From Bacteroides_D sp963546395 (GTDB lineage Bacteria; Bacteroidota; Bacteroidia; Bacteroidales; CAJPTX01), in NCBI GenBank assembly GCA_963546395.1, contig CAUUMS010000003.1, positions 93,062 to 157,061 of the forward strand: 64,000 nucleotides of DNA, read 5' to 3'. Below, one piece after another: positions 8,914 through 17,898 of this stretch. The notes below the pieces were generated by a model that did no database searches, was not told the DNA's origin, and worked only from the letters and a program-made list of their open reading frames with translations. The translations under genes were made by a program, and so were the position numbers. Position 1 is the stretch's first letter. Each line of letters begins with the position of its first letter.

Positions 8914-10944
8914 TTACTGCTGGATTTCCACCATGGGCTCCATGGCAGGAGCCGCAGGCTCAGCACTCTTAGCCAATCCGCTCTCTAGGAACTTGATGAA
9001 CTCGTTAACGTCCGTGTTGAAAGCGTACGGGCCTGCGAGCACCTCTTCGTTGGGTGATACCACGAAGAAGTATGGCTGCCCGCTAACATGGAATTTAGCC
9101 GCCTGCAAATCGAGGTTCTGCTTGCCGATGGTCTTCTTGGTCTTCCCATCGATGACCGACACGTACCACTCCGATTCGGGCAGCTCGTGCTTATCATCCA
9201 CGTACAGGGCCGTTACGATGAACTTATCCATCAGCAGCTGCGCCACGTTGGGCTTGCTGAGCACCTGGGCCGCCATCACCTTGCAGTTGGAGCACCCATG
9301 CCCAGTGAATTCCACGAACAGCGGCTTGCCCTTCTCCTTAGCGCAGGCCAGAGCCTGCTTGTAGTCGCGATACCCGTCCAGGTTCGCCGGCATGTGAATG
9401 AAGTCGGCGTATTTGGGAGCCTCGCAGAGGGCCGCAGCCGGTTGTCCCATGGCCCCGCCGTGTGCGGGGGCCTGTGGGGCGTTGATGGTGAAATCGTCAG
9501 GCGATGGGGCCGGCATGAAGCCCGACAGTGAGGTCAGTGGTGCCCCAAACAGCCCCGTGCTCAGGTACATGGCGAACGCCAGCACCGCCGTGGCCAGGAT
9601 CATGCGCAGGAATCCTACATGCTGCGTGGGCGAATCCATCTTGAACCGGATCAACCCTAGCAGGTAGAGCACGAGCATGATGGAGAAGGCCACCCAGATG
9701 GCAATGTACACAGGCCGTGTCAGCAGGCCGAGCCCGAAGAAGGTATCCACGCCCAGCAAGAACTTCAAGCTGAATGCCAGGACGATATACCCGAGGACAA
9801 TCTTCACCGAGTTCATCCACCCGCCCGACTTCGGCAGCTTGTTGAGCCAAGTTGGGAATATGGCGAACAGGGTGAATGGGAGCGAGAAGCCCAGCGAGAA
9901 GGCGAACATCCCCAGCACCGGTTTTGCCGCCGACCCCGTGGCACCCTCAATGAGCAAGCCGCCCACGATGGGGCCCACGCACGAGAGGCTCACAATCACC
10001 GTGGTGAGGGCGAAGAAGAAGGAGCCCAGGAATCCACCCCGGTCAACCTGCGAGTCGGTCTTGCTGGAGAGGCTGCTAGGCAGACGGATCTCGAACATCC
10101 CGAAGAACGCCGCGGCAAAGACGGCGAACAGCAGGAAGAAGATGAGATTCGTAATCCAGTGGGTCGTCACATCGGTGATGAAGCCGGCCCCCAGCCCCGC
10201 GAGCGACACCAGGAACCCGAGCAGGGTGTAGATGGCCACGATGCTCAGCCCGAACGTCAGCGCGTTGAGCAGGGCGTTGAGGCGATTCTTCTTGCCCAGG
10301 AAGAAGGATACCGTCATGGGGATCATCGGGAACACGCAAGGAGTCAGCAAGCCAGCCAAACCAGCCAGGAAGCTGATGATCAGGAATACGAACATGGACG
10401 ACTCCTCCGCCCCCCCCTCCTGGGTGGAGCTTGGTGCCGCCGTGGCCACCGCCTGGCTTGGGGTAGCACCCTCGGGAACTATCTCCACCGAGAGATCCTG
10501 CTCCCCAACATTGCAAGCCCCGTCATGGCACGTCTGGAACTCTGCCGTCACGCGCACGGTGAATGCCGATCCTCCCTCTGCCACAATGGGTTGCACGAAT
10601 GTCACATTCCCCTCATACATGGTCAGGTCGAGGTTGAACACCTCATCATGCTCCGTCACCGCATGCCCCTCTTCACGCATGTCGCCATCCAGGCGATAGG
10701 CCGGGTCGGGCGCAAAGGTGAAGGTGGTGGGTGTGGGTCCCCCTTCCGGTAGCACCGTCGAGTACAGGTGCCACGAAGGGGCAATGGTGGCCGTGATCTG
10801 CACCTCGTAGCGATTCCCCTCAAGGTGAACCGCATTCGCGCTCCACGCCACCGTGTTGCTATTCGCACCCATTCCCTGCGCCCCAGCCACCAACGGGAGG
10901 AACAGCAGGCACAGCGATGCAAGCAACGCACTCAGATTCCGCAT
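8914..10944 (-). CDS. dsbD: thiol:disulfide interchange protein DsbD
   Basis: A 676-residue three-part protein that carries electrons from cytoplasmic thioredoxin across the inner membrane to periplasmic oxidoreductases. It has a signal peptide (LLASLCLLFLPLVAGAQG), an N-terminal DsbD-alpha-like domain with the cysteine pair TCHDGAC, and a polytopic core with the two redox cysteines in LLTPCVFPMIP and VSLSCVGP. A C-terminal thioredoxin domain carries GCSNC at about residues 550-554. The start is ATG 10944; an in-frame extension to 10998 would put 18 residues before the signal peptide. All redox cysteines are present. The next gene on this strand upstream, rng, is about 150 bases away. Confidence 0.93.
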   Translation of the reverse strand: MRNLSALLASLCLLFLPLVAGAQGMGANSNTVAWSANAVHLEGNRYEVQITATIAPSWHLYSTVLPEGGPTPTTFTFAPDPAYRLDGDMREEGHAVTEHDEVFNLDLTMYEGNVTFVQPIVAEGGSAFTVRVTAEFQTCHDGACNVGEQDLSVEIVPEGATPSQAVATAAPSSTQEGGAEESSMFVFLIISFLAGLAGLLTPCVFPMIPMTVSFFLGKKNRLNALLNALTFGLSIVAIYTLLGFLVSLAGLGAGFITDVTTHWITNLIFFLLFAVFAAAFFGMFEIRLPSSLSSKTDSQVDRGGFLGSFFFALTTVIVSLSCVGPIVGGLLIEGATGSAAKPVLGMFAFSLGFSLPFTLFAIFPTWLNKLPKSGGWMNSVKIVLGYIVLAFSLKFLLGVDTFFGLGLLTRPVYIAIWVAFSIMLVLYLLGLIRFKMDSPTQHVGFLRMILATAVLAFAMYLSTGLFGAPLTSLSGFMPAPSPDDFTINAPQAPAHGGAMGQPAAALCEAPKYADFIHMPANLDGYRDYKQALACAKEKGKPLFVEFTGHGCSNCKVMAAQVLSKPNVAQLLMDKFIVTALYVDDKHELPESEWYVSVIDGKTKKTIGKQNLDLQAAKFHVSGQPYFFVVSPNEEVLAGPYAFNTDVNEFIKFLESGLAKSAEPAAPAMEPMVEIQQ

Positions 10945-11094
10945 AGCATTGAATGTTATGTGATGTATTACAACCTGTAATAAAAATCTGCGAACCAAAA
11001 GCCAATCAGTAGCAACCGGTTATCGTGGAGGTAACCGCATTGCCTACCCATTTGTTTACCCCGTATCTATGAAGGGGGGCAGGATGCATGGGCT

Positions 11095-12720
11095 CTAAAG
11101 GGAGATCCGGTTGCCTGCGCTATCGTAGAATTTATAGTCAAGCATATTGCAGGAGGTGTCTGCCTGCACCGAGAGCTTACACCCCAGTTGCCGCGACACC
11201 TTGCGCCGCCGGCTCAGCAGCCCCTTGTTGTAGTATGCCGCCACGAACGGGTGGGCCCGCAGCGTCACGGGGCCATGTACTGCCTCGGCCACCACGGCGA
11301 GCTTACGCTCGATCTCATCCTCTAGCACTAGTGTCGACTCCACGCGCCCGCTCCCAGCGCAGCAGGGGCAAGCCTCCGAGGTGTCGATACGCTGCTCGGG
11401 GCGGTGCCGTTGCCGGGTGATCTGCATCAGACCGAAATCGGTGATCTCCAGGATGCGATGCGTCACGCGATCTTTCGCCATCAGCTGCCGCATCTTCTCG
11501 TACACCTGCTTCCGATTGGCACTCTGGGCCATATCGATGAAGTCGATGACGATGATCCCCCCCATGTCCCGCAGCCGTAGCTGGCGGGCTATCTCATCGC
11601 AGGCTGCGAGGTTTACCTCTAGGGCCGTCTCCTCCGGCGAACCGGCATGCTTAGCCCCGCTACCGCTGTTGACATCGATCACGTGAAAAGCCTCGGGGTG
11701 CTGAATGATCAGGTATGAGCCCTTGTGGAAGAACACCGTCTGTCCCAGGAGCCGCTTAAGCTGCTTGGTGACATCGAAGTTGTCGAAGATGGGTACCCGG
11801 GGCGAGCTGTACAGCTTCACAATCTCCGCCTCCTGTGGCGCCACGGCCGTCAGGTAGGTGCGGAGCTCCTGATACAGGGCCTTATCATTCACCTGAATGC
11901 TCGAGTAGGAGCCATTCAGGTTATCCCGCAGGATGGCCGAGGCACTCTTTATTTCACCCAGGAGCAACAGGGGTGGCTTGGGATGCTCTGAGAGCTGCGC
12001 GAGGCAGTGCTCCCAGCGTGCAAGGAGGCTCTGCAACTCGTTGTTGAGCGCCTCCACCCCTTTCCCCTCTGCTGCCGTGCGTACAATGACGCCGAAGCCC
12101 TGGGGCAGTATGCTGGCCAGTATGCGACGCAGGCGCGTCACCTCCTCCCGCGTGGAGATCTTCGATGACATCATCACGCGGGTGCTGTAGGGGAGTAGCA
12201 CCAGGTTGCGCCCCGCTAGCGAAATCTCCGTGGTGAGGCTCGGCCCCTTGTTGGAAAAGGGCTCACGCACCACCTGCACCAAAATCACCTGGCCGCTCTT
12301 CACGAAGTCGGCAATCTTCCCATTCTTCTCCGGCAGTGGCTGCTCGGAGGGTGCGGTCGACGTGAGCTGGGGCTGCGTCTCCGTGGCCGTGGGCTCTGCG
12401 GAGGCAGCCTCCTTGCGTCCCCCTCCGCCACGGGTGCGTTTCCCCCCTTGCAGGGCCCGGCGCACCCCTTGCACCATGGTGCTGTAGTGCGGCCCCAGAT
12501 CCTTAATGTGCAGGAAACCCTCCTTCTGCTGGCCGATGTCCACGAACGCAGCGTTGTGGTTCGGCATTACCCGGCGCACCACGCCGAGGTAGATGTCACC
12601 CACCGAAATGGTGTCCTGCTTGGTTACGCTCCGGTACTCCACCAGCTGCGCATCCTCCAGGAGAGCAATGCGCGACTCGCCAGAGCGATTGTTGACATCA
12701 ATGATTAGCTGTGAATTCAC
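11095..12720 (-). CDS. rng: Rne/Rng family ribonuclease (RNase G-like)
   Basis: A 541-residue endoribonuclease for rRNA maturation and mRNA decay. The N-terminal S1 domain is visible (VGDIYLGVVRRVMPNHNAAF, then GFLHIKDLG). A low-complexity RGGGGRKEAASAEP insert lies within it at about residues 95-125. The catalytic core contains FHVIDVNSGS and GGIIVIDFIDM, which supply the metal-binding aspartates, and CPCCAGSGRVES is the zinc-link. The length fits RNase G or Bacteroidota Rne/Rng; there is no E. coli-style C-terminal scaffold. The 590 bases upstream are GC-rich and gene-free and could be a long regulatory leader. Confidence 0.93.
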   Translation of the reverse strand: MNSQLIIDVNNRSGESRIALLEDAQLVEYRSVTKQDTISVGDIYLGVVRRVMPNHNAAFVDIGQQKEGFLHIKDLGPHYSTMVQGVRRALQGGKRTRGGGGRKEAASAEPTATETQPQLTSTAPSEQPLPEKNGKIADFVKSGQVILVQVVREPFSNKGPSLTTEISLAGRNLVLLPYSTRVMMSSKISTREEVTRLRRILASILPQGFGVIVRTAAEGKGVEALNNELQSLLARWEHCLAQLSEHPKPPLLLLGEIKSASAILRDNLNGSYSSIQVNDKALYQELRTYLTAVAPQEAEIVKLYSSPRVPIFDNFDVTKQLKRLLGQTVFFHKGSYLIIQHPEAFHVIDVNSGSGAKHAGSPEETALEVNLAACDEIARQLRLRDMGGIIVIDFIDMAQSANRKQVYEKMRQLMAKDRVTHRILEITDFGLMQITRQRHRPEQRIDTSEACPCCAGSGRVESTLVLEDEIERKLAVVAEAVHGPVTLRAHPFVAAYYNKGLLSRRRKVSRQLGCKLSVQADTSCNMLDYKFYDSAGNRISL

Positions 12721-13312
12721 TGAAAAGTAGTCTGATAAACACCCCGTCCTGCTGGTCGATCCCCCGTGCGGGGGCGCAGCCAGATGTCGGGGGCTATGCC
12801 AGAGCCTTGGGTAAGACTCCCGGTGGGCTAGGGGCCTGGGAGCAGGTGCCCGCCACTCGGCCTGAGCCGCTCCCCATGCCGATAGGATCCCACCGCGAGG
12901 AGAGCAGGCCAGCGCAAATGCGCGCGCCGATCATGCGTCGATTATCCACCAGGCGCATGGTACAACTCCGTGCCCACAGCGCAGCGCGAGAGCCGCAGCA
13001 TCTTGCGCTATTCGCATGGTAACCCCCGCCACGCAGGAGACCCCCTCAGCCGTCGCCTGCACTACGCCCGCAAACCCCGCATCCATCCACCCGTTATCCG
13101 GGACGTGGTGCGGAGCCTAACGGAATGCCCCCCTGCACCGACGGGTGCAAAGGGAGGGAGTGCGCTGACGGCAGGATGTGAGGTCTACCTCAAATACCCA
13201 CAGCAACCCCCGCCAGGGGATCGATGATCCCCGGCAGGGACTGCGCAGACTCGAGCTCGGGATCCCCTTCGGGCACGCAGTGAGTCTATCCACCTAGTGC
13301 GGCCCGGGAGGA
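12721..13312 (-). other. gene-free GC-rich region, possible long 5' leader of rng
   Basis: No convincing gene on either strand; the open frames look like shadows of GC-rich sequence. Two hairpins stand out: CCCCCG/CGGGGG at 12761-12774, about 40 bases upstream of the rng start, and GGGGATC-GAT-GATCCCC at 13216-13232 with flanking CC/GG pairs. The second could end the HU/COX24-like transcript, though no T-run follows it. No RNase P, tmRNA or SRP RNA signature was seen. A long structured leader would fit RNase E/G autoregulation as known in E. coli; for this gene that is inference. Confidence 0.45.
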
Positions 13313-13402
13313 CTATTTCTTTTTATGACGATTCTTGCGGAGACGTTTCTTCCGCTTATGGGTTGCCATCTTATGACGCTTGCGCTTCTTACCGCTTGGC
13401 AT
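13313..13402 (-). CDS. 29-residue basic AURKAIP1/COX24-domain ribosome-associated protein
   Basis: A very small gene encoding 29 residues: MPSGKKRKRHKMATH, followed by an Arg/Lys-rich tail ending KNRHKKK. About half of it is Lys/Arg/His. It matches the small Bacteroidota proteins annotated with the AURKAIP1/COX24 domain, related to mitochondrial ribosomal protein mS38, so it is probably a ribosomal small-subunit component. AGAGAGAG precedes the ATG at 13402. It starts 50 bases after the HU gene ends, so the two are probably one transcript. Confidence 0.82.
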   Translation of the reverse strand: MPSGKKRKRHKMATHKRKKRLRKNRHKKK

Positions 13403-13452
13403 AAGGCTCTCTCTTTATGGGGTTGATAATTATCGCGCTCGGGCCCGTGGGG

Positions 13453-13734
13453 CTAGCTGTTGCCCCGGATGCGACCCGATAGGATCCTGGACGGCTTGAA
13501 TGCGGGCACCTTGTGGGCCGGGATGATGATGGGCACATCCTTCGAGATGTTACGGGCCACCTTCTCGGCGCGCTCGCGCACCATGAAGCTCCCGAATCCC
13601 CGCAGGTACACACTCTCGTTGCGAAGAAGGGCCCCGCTCACCGAGTCCATGAAGGCTTCTATGGTCCTCAGCACGGAGGCACGTTCGATGCCCGTCTTCT
13701 TTGCTATCTCATTCACCAGGTCTGCCTTCGTCAT
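13453..13734 (-). CDS. HU-family DNA-binding protein
   Basis: A 93-residue histone-like protein, the usual length. It starts MTKADLVNEIAKKTG and carries the HU core GFGSFMVRERAEKVARN and the C-terminal VPAFKPSRIL. The DNA-binding arm (residues ~55-75) lacks the classical GRNPxTG and reads ARNISKDVPIIIPAHK, as in many Bacteroidota HU paralogues. A -7 element lies about 80 bases upstream on the same strand, and the COX24-like gene follows. Confidence 0.92.
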   Translation of the reverse strand: MTKADLVNEIAKKTGIERASVLRTIEAFMDSVSGALLRNESVYLRGFGSFMVRERAEKVARNISKDVPIIIPAHKVPAFKPSRILSGRIRGNS

Positions 13735-13812
13735 TGTCTACTCCTAAGCGTGGCCATTAAATGGGTACGTAGGACGCTCAGCACGCGCTATGCGTGCCAC
13801 CCTACATCGCCG

Positions 13813-13820
13813 CAAAGGTA
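13813..13820 (-). promoter_or_regulatory. -7 promoter element of the HU gene (TACCTTTG on the minus strand)
   Basis: CAAAGGTA on the plus strand reads TACCTTTG on the minus strand, a full match to TAnnTTTG, about 80 bases upstream of the HU start. No TTTG box is visible at the -33 distance; the near-palindrome at 13833-13851 occupies that position. Confidence 0.6.
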
Positions 13821-13980
13821 GCACCTTTTTTGTTATCCACCGCGGGGATAAATGCCCGAAAACGCAAGGCTAAAATCCTTGCCATTAGTTCATTGCGGTA
13901 GCCCCCTCGCCTGGGGGACGGCGATGCCGTGGTGCGATTGCGCACGATCATCCCCCCTACCACTGCTGCACCAGCAAGGT

Positions 13981-14018
13981 ACCAAGCCCGTATTTGGTAG
14001 GCTAAATACGGACTTGGT
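13981..14018. repeat. inverted-repeat element, copy 1 of a dispersed hairpin
   Basis: ACCAAGcCCGTATTT (13981-13995) pairs with AAATACGGaCTTGGT (14004-14018) around an 8-base loop. A related element with the shared core CCGTATTTGGT and then AAATAnGG lies at 47282-47315. Both copies sit in gene-free sequence and both are followed by a second short stem pair, which suggests a small dispersed repeat family. Confidence 0.55.
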
Positions 14019-14089
14019 GCGGCGATGCTACGCGCTCGTCACGTCGCTGTAGCATGCTGGTGGGCCCGCATGCGCATGCCATTTTTACA

Positions 14090-14097
14090 TACCTTTG
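14090..14097 (+). promoter_or_regulatory. -7 promoter element (TACCTTTG) of the PAS/tricorn pair
   Basis: A full TAnnTTTG match 50 bases before the PAS gene start at 14148. Confidence 0.55.
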
Positions 14098-14147
14098 CCA
14101 AGGGGTGCCGGAGTGCGTGCTACCCGTAAGGAATAACCAGCAGCAAT

Positions 14148-14489
14148 ATGTTCGATTTACAGCAAGTGTTGGAGGAGCTTCCGCTCGCCATCACCATTAC
14201 CGATCTCGAGGGCACCATCGTCTACATGAATGCGGCCTCAGCCCAGGTGAACGCTCAGGGCGGCGGTAAGGCTCTGGTGGGGAAGCAGGTGCGCGATTGC
14301 CACAATGAGCGTTCCAAGGCCATCATCGAGCGTCTCTTCCAGGGGGAGACGAATGTGTACACCATCAGTAAGCAGGGGCAACGCAAGCTCATCTACCAGT
14401 GCCCCTGGCGGGTGAATGGCGAGGTGCGGGGGCTCGTGGAGCTCTCGGCGGTGATACCTGAGGACATGCCGCACTACGTGCGGGGCTAA
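14148..14489 (+). CDS. single PAS-domain protein
   Basis: A 113-residue protein that is almost exactly one PAS domain. It begins with LEELPLAITITDLEGTIVYMNAAS, has GKQVRDCHNERSK in the middle and ends with a beta strand GLVELSAVIPEDM. Similar stand-alone PAS proteins occur in Bacteroidota and Clostridia; some bind heme or small ligands. The cysteine and histidine in RDCHNE are candidate ligands, but nothing here proves it. No output domain is attached, so it must act through a partner. The tricorn-like protease starts about 40 bases downstream, possibly in the same transcript. Confidence 0.75.
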   Translation: MFDLQQVLEELPLAITITDLEGTIVYMNAASAQVNAQGGGKALVGKQVRDCHNERSKAIIERLFQGETNVYTISKQGQRKLIYQCPWRVNGEVRGLVELSAVIPEDMPHYVRG

Positions 14490-14531
14490 CGGGGGTGCCA
14501 ATGCGCAGTGAACTGATAAATTTTGGGTGCA

Positions 14532-17500
14532 ATGAGTAGAATGGGTAGAATTATCGGGTTGATAGGCGTAATGCTGGGGTTGCTAGTCGCAAAGGGCCAC
14601 GCAGGGTACGAGCCGCTGTGGCTCGTCACGCCCTCCATTTCGCCGGATGGCACGCGGGTAGCATTCTCCTACCGGGGCGTGCTGTACGTGGTGCCGACCT
14701 CTGGCGGCGAGGCGCAGCCCCTCACCACGGGGCGCGATTACGTCCGGGGGCCTGTGTGGTCGCCCGATGGCAAGCGCATCGCGTATGCTAGCGACATGTA
14801 CGGCAATTTCGACGTGTACACGCTGTCGCTGGATGGTGGGGCCACGGAGCGTGTGACGACCGGATCGGCCGATGAGTTCCCTTTCGCCTACACGCCGGCT
14901 GGCGACAGCCTCATCTACCGGGCGCAGGAGATGCCGGCCCACAAGTCGGCCCTATTCTACACGCGGTGGACGAGCCAGCTCTATCGCATCGCCGTCTCAG
15001 GGGGGCGCGAGCAGCTCTACCTGCCGATGCCGGCTGCCAGCATGTCTTTTGCCCCGGATGGGAAGACAATCCTGTTCGAGGATGTGCGCGGCAATGAGGA
15101 CGAGGCTCGTAAGCATCACACGAGCTCCATAGCGCGGGACATATGGCTCTACACCCCGGGCTCACCATCGGCGCGGCAGCTCATCGTGCGTGAGGGGGAG
15201 GATCGTAACCCCGTGTTCGGGGCCGATAGCGATCATTTCTACTTCCTCAGCGAGCGCGACGGGGGGTCGTTCAACGTCTACGCATCCTCTGTTTCAGCCC
15301 CGTCGCAGGTGCAGCAGCTGACGCGCTTTGCGCGCAACCCGGTGCGGGCTCTCACGGCGTCGCGGTCGGGCATGCTGTGTTTTACCTACGATGGGCGCAT
15401 CTACACCATGCCGGCGGCGGGAGGCGAGCCCCAGGTGCTCAACGTGAGCATTGCTCGGCCAGACGGTGCACCCGACTCGGTGTTCATGCGTCTCAAGAGT
15501 GCCTCGGATGGGGTGATTTCGCCCAATGGCAAAGAGGTCGCCTTTGTGTCGCGGGGCGATGTGTACGTGAGCTCCATCGAGTTTGGCAACACGCGCCAGA
15601 TCACCAACACGCCGGAGCAGGAACGCTCGGTGGATTGGGCCCCCGATGGTCGTTCGCTGGTGTACGCGGGTGAGCGTCATGGCAGCTGGAATCTCTACAT
15701 GGCCTCGATAACGCGCAGCGATGAGCCCAGCTTTGCGGGGGCCACGTCCATCACGGAGAAACCGTTGCTGGTGACGGCGCAGGAGACCTTCCAGCCGCGC
15801 TTCTCGCCCGATGGCAAGGAGGTGGCCTTCATTGAGGATCGCACGAAGATTCGCGTTATCAATCTGGCCACTAAGCAGGTGCGCTCAGTCACAGACGGTA
15901 GCCAGAATTACTCCTACCAGGATGGGGACATCTCCTACGAGTGGTCGCCCGACTCCAAGTGGATCGTCCTCTCGTTTGATGCTAAGCGTCGGTGGCCGAA
16001 TTCCGACATCGGCCTTGTGCGCGCCTCGGGCACTGAGCCCATATTCAACCTGACCCAGAGTGGCTACACCGACACGAATCCTCGCTTCATGATGAACGGC
16101 GATGTCATCATCTGGCACAGCGACCGCAACGGTTACCGCAGCCACGCGAGCTGGGGGGCGCAGGAGGATGTGTACGCCTTCTTCATCAACCGGGAGGCTT
16201 ACGCGAAGTATAGGCTTACGCCCTTTGAGCTGGACGAGCTGAAGGCGGCGAAGGAGCAGGGGAGCGATAGCGTGAAGGATGCTAAGAAGGGTAAGGGGAA
16301 GAAGGAGGCGGCCAGCACCCCGAGCAAGACGAAGGATCTGGACATCGACCTGACGAATGTGGAGGATCGCATCGTGCGCCTCACCATCCACAGCTCTAGC
16401 CTGGCAGATGCCATTGTCACGCCGGACGGCGAGAGCCTCTACTACCTGTGCAGCTTCGAGGGGAAGTTCAACCTCTGGAAGACCGACCTCCGCAAGCGGA
16501 GCACTAAGCGGGTGCTCGATGTCAAGATGGATGGGGGAAGCCTTTCGCTCGACTCGAAGGGGGAGAATATGCTCATCGCCACGGGCGATAGGATGGTGAA
16601 GGTGAACCTTAAGTCGGAGAAGCAGACGGATGTGGCCATCTCTGCGCCGTTTACCCATCGGGGTGCTCAGGAGAGGGCATATATCTTCGACCACGCCTGG
16701 CGGCAGGTGATCAACAAGTTCTACCGCTCAGATCTGCATGGGGTCGATTGGAAGTACTACCGTGAAGTGTACGAGAAGTTCCTCCCGTACATCAACAACA
16801 ACTACGACTTCACCGACATGCTGAGCGAGCTGCTCGGCGAGCTGAATGCGTCGCACACGGGCTCGGGGTACCGTTCTCCGGGTCTGCCTGGTGGGCCGCG
16901 CACGGCCTCGCTGGGGGTGTTCTACGATCGCTCTTTCGCGGGCCCTGGCATCCGCATCACGGAGGTGCTACGGGGTGGGCCGCTGGATGAGACCAAGGTG
17001 AAGGTGAAGGCTGGCGCAGTGATTACATCCATCGATGGTGTGGCTGTGCGTGACTTTGCCGATCTGCCCAGGCTGCTCGATCGTAAGGAGGGTGAGCGCG
17101 TGCGGATCGAGCTGCGCGAAGGGGCCGCTACGCATAGCGAGGTGGTGAAACCCATATCGAGGGGCACGCTCAACAATCTCATGTACGAGCGTTGGGTGGA
17201 GCAGCGTCGCCGCGAGGTGGATAGCCTCTCGGGTGGCCGACTGGGGTATGTGCACATTCGGGGGATGAACGCTGGCAGCTTCCGCACGGTGTACTCTGAC
17301 CTCTTCGGGCGGTATAACGACCGCGAGGGGGTGGTCATCGACACCCGTTACAACGGGGGCGGGCACCTGCATGAGGATGTAGAGGTGCTGTTCAGCGGCC
17401 ATAAGTACCTCGACCTAGTGCCTCGCGAGCAGGTGATATCGGAGCACCCGCGCAAGCGGTGGAAGAAGCCGTCGGTGATGCTCATTGGCGAGGCGAACTA

Positions 17501-17837
17501 TAGCAATGCGCACGGCACGCCGTGGGTGTACAAGACGCAGGGATTGGGTAAGCTGGTGGGTAAACCCGTGCCGGGTACCATGACGTCGGTGTGGTGGGAG
17601 ACGCAGGTCGACCCCACGATCTACTTCGGGGTGCCCATCGTGGGCTATGTGGATCGCAATGGTCGCTACCTGGAGAATCAGCAGCTTGAGCCCGATGTGG
17701 ATGTGGCTCTCGACTACTTCAAGCTACAGCAGGGGCACGACACGCAGATAGAGAAGGCGGTGCAGGTGCTCCTCGAGGCTGCGGATGCGGCAAAGGCGGA
17801 TAGCCCATGGCCGGAGATTGAGAAGAGGTTCCGTTAG
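14532..17837 (+). CDS. tricorn-like protease (PD40 propellers, PDZ, S41 peptidase), exported
   Basis: A 1101-residue protein starting at ATG 14532 (an in-frame TTG at 14523 is less likely). A signal peptide (IIGLIGVMLGLLVAKGHAG) is followed by WD40-like PD40 repeats (SPDGTRVAFS, WSPDGKRIAYAS, FSPDGKEVAFI). A Lys-rich linker lies at about 575-600, then a tricorn core domain, a PDZ domain (about 800-870) and an S41 domain. The probable nucleophile is Ser991 in EANYSNAHG. In archaeal tricorn the nucleophile is followed by Asp; here it is Asn. The family degrades peptides, and this exported form probably acts in the periplasm. A strong terminator follows. Confidence 0.88.
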   Translation: MSRMGRIIGLIGVMLGLLVAKGHAGYEPLWLVTPSISPDGTRVAFSYRGVLYVVPTSGGEAQPLTTGRDYVRGPVWSPDGKRIAYASDMYGNFDVYTLSLDGGATERVTTGSADEFPFAYTPAGDSLIYRAQEMPAHKSALFYTRWTSQLYRIAVSGGREQLYLPMPAASMSFAPDGKTILFEDVRGNEDEARKHHTSSIARDIWLYTPGSPSARQLIVREGEDRNPVFGADSDHFYFLSERDGGSFNVYASSVSAPSQVQQLTRFARNPVRALTASRSGMLCFTYDGRIYTMPAAGGEPQVLNVSIARPDGAPDSVFMRLKSASDGVISPNGKEVAFVSRGDVYVSSIEFGNTRQITNTPEQERSVDWAPDGRSLVYAGERHGSWNLYMASITRSDEPSFAGATSITEKPLLVTAQETFQPRFSPDGKEVAFIEDRTKIRVINLATKQVRSVTDGSQNYSYQDGDISYEWSPDSKWIVLSFDAKRRWPNSDIGLVRASGTEPIFNLTQSGYTDTNPRFMMNGDVIIWHSDRNGYRSHASWGAQEDVYAFFINREAYAKYRLTPFELDELKAAKEQGSDSVKDAKKGKGKKEAASTPSKTKDLDIDLTNVEDRIVRLTIHSSSLADAIVTPDGESLYYLCSFEGKFNLWKTDLRKRSTKRVLDVKMDGGSLSLDSKGENMLIATGDRMVKVNLKSEKQTDVAISAPFTHRGAQERAYIFDHAWRQVINKFYRSDLHGVDWKYYREVYEKFLPYINNNYDFTDMLSELLGELNASHTGSGYRSPGLPGGPRTASLGVFYDRSFAGPGIRITEVLRGGPLDETKVKVKAGAVITSIDGVAVRDFADLPRLLDRKEGERVRIELREGAATHSEVVKPISRGTLNNLMYERWVEQRRREVDSLSGGRLGYVHIRGMNAGSFRTVYSDLFGRYNDREGVVIDTRYNGGGHLHEDVEVLFSGHKYLDLVPREQVISEHPRKRWKKPSVMLIGEANYSNAHGTPWVYKTQGLGKLVGKPVPGTMTSVWWETQVDPTIYFGVPIVGYVDRNGRYLENQQLEPDVDVALDYFKLQQGHDTQIEKAVQVLLEAADAAKADSPWPEIEKRFR

Positions 17838-17860
17838 TAGACGCTGGCGGTAGATAGCAT

Positions 17861-17898
17861 GCATCGGGGCTGGGTTTCCTGGCCCCGATGCTGTTTTT
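17861..17898 (+). terminator. rho-independent terminator of the tricorn-like gene
   Basis: GCATCGGGGC (17861-17870) pairs with GCCCCGATGC (17882-17891), followed by TGTTTTTTG, 23 bases after the stop codon. Confidence 0.85.

Larger units (their letters stand above)
13748..14147. promoter_or_regulatory. divergent intergenic region between HU and the PAS gene
   Basis: This 400-base gap holds the HU promoter (13813-13820, minus), a near-palindrome TTATCCaCCGCGGgGGATAA at 13833-13851, an inverted-repeat element at 13981-14018 followed by a second stem pair (ATGCTAC at 14025-14031 with GTAGCAT at 14049-14055), and the promoter of the PAS gene (14090-14097). No gene is seen. Confidence 0.5.

Noticed and set aside
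12711..13227. Open frames on the plus strand in the rng leader
   Set aside because: No start context, no family resemblance and Pro/Arg/Ala-biased translations typical of GC-rich noncoding DNA.
15885..16694. 269-codon minus-strand frame inside the tricorn-like gene
   Set aside because: A shadow of the coding strand; composition (Leu/Arg/His/Val mixture) and lack of motifs argue against a gene.
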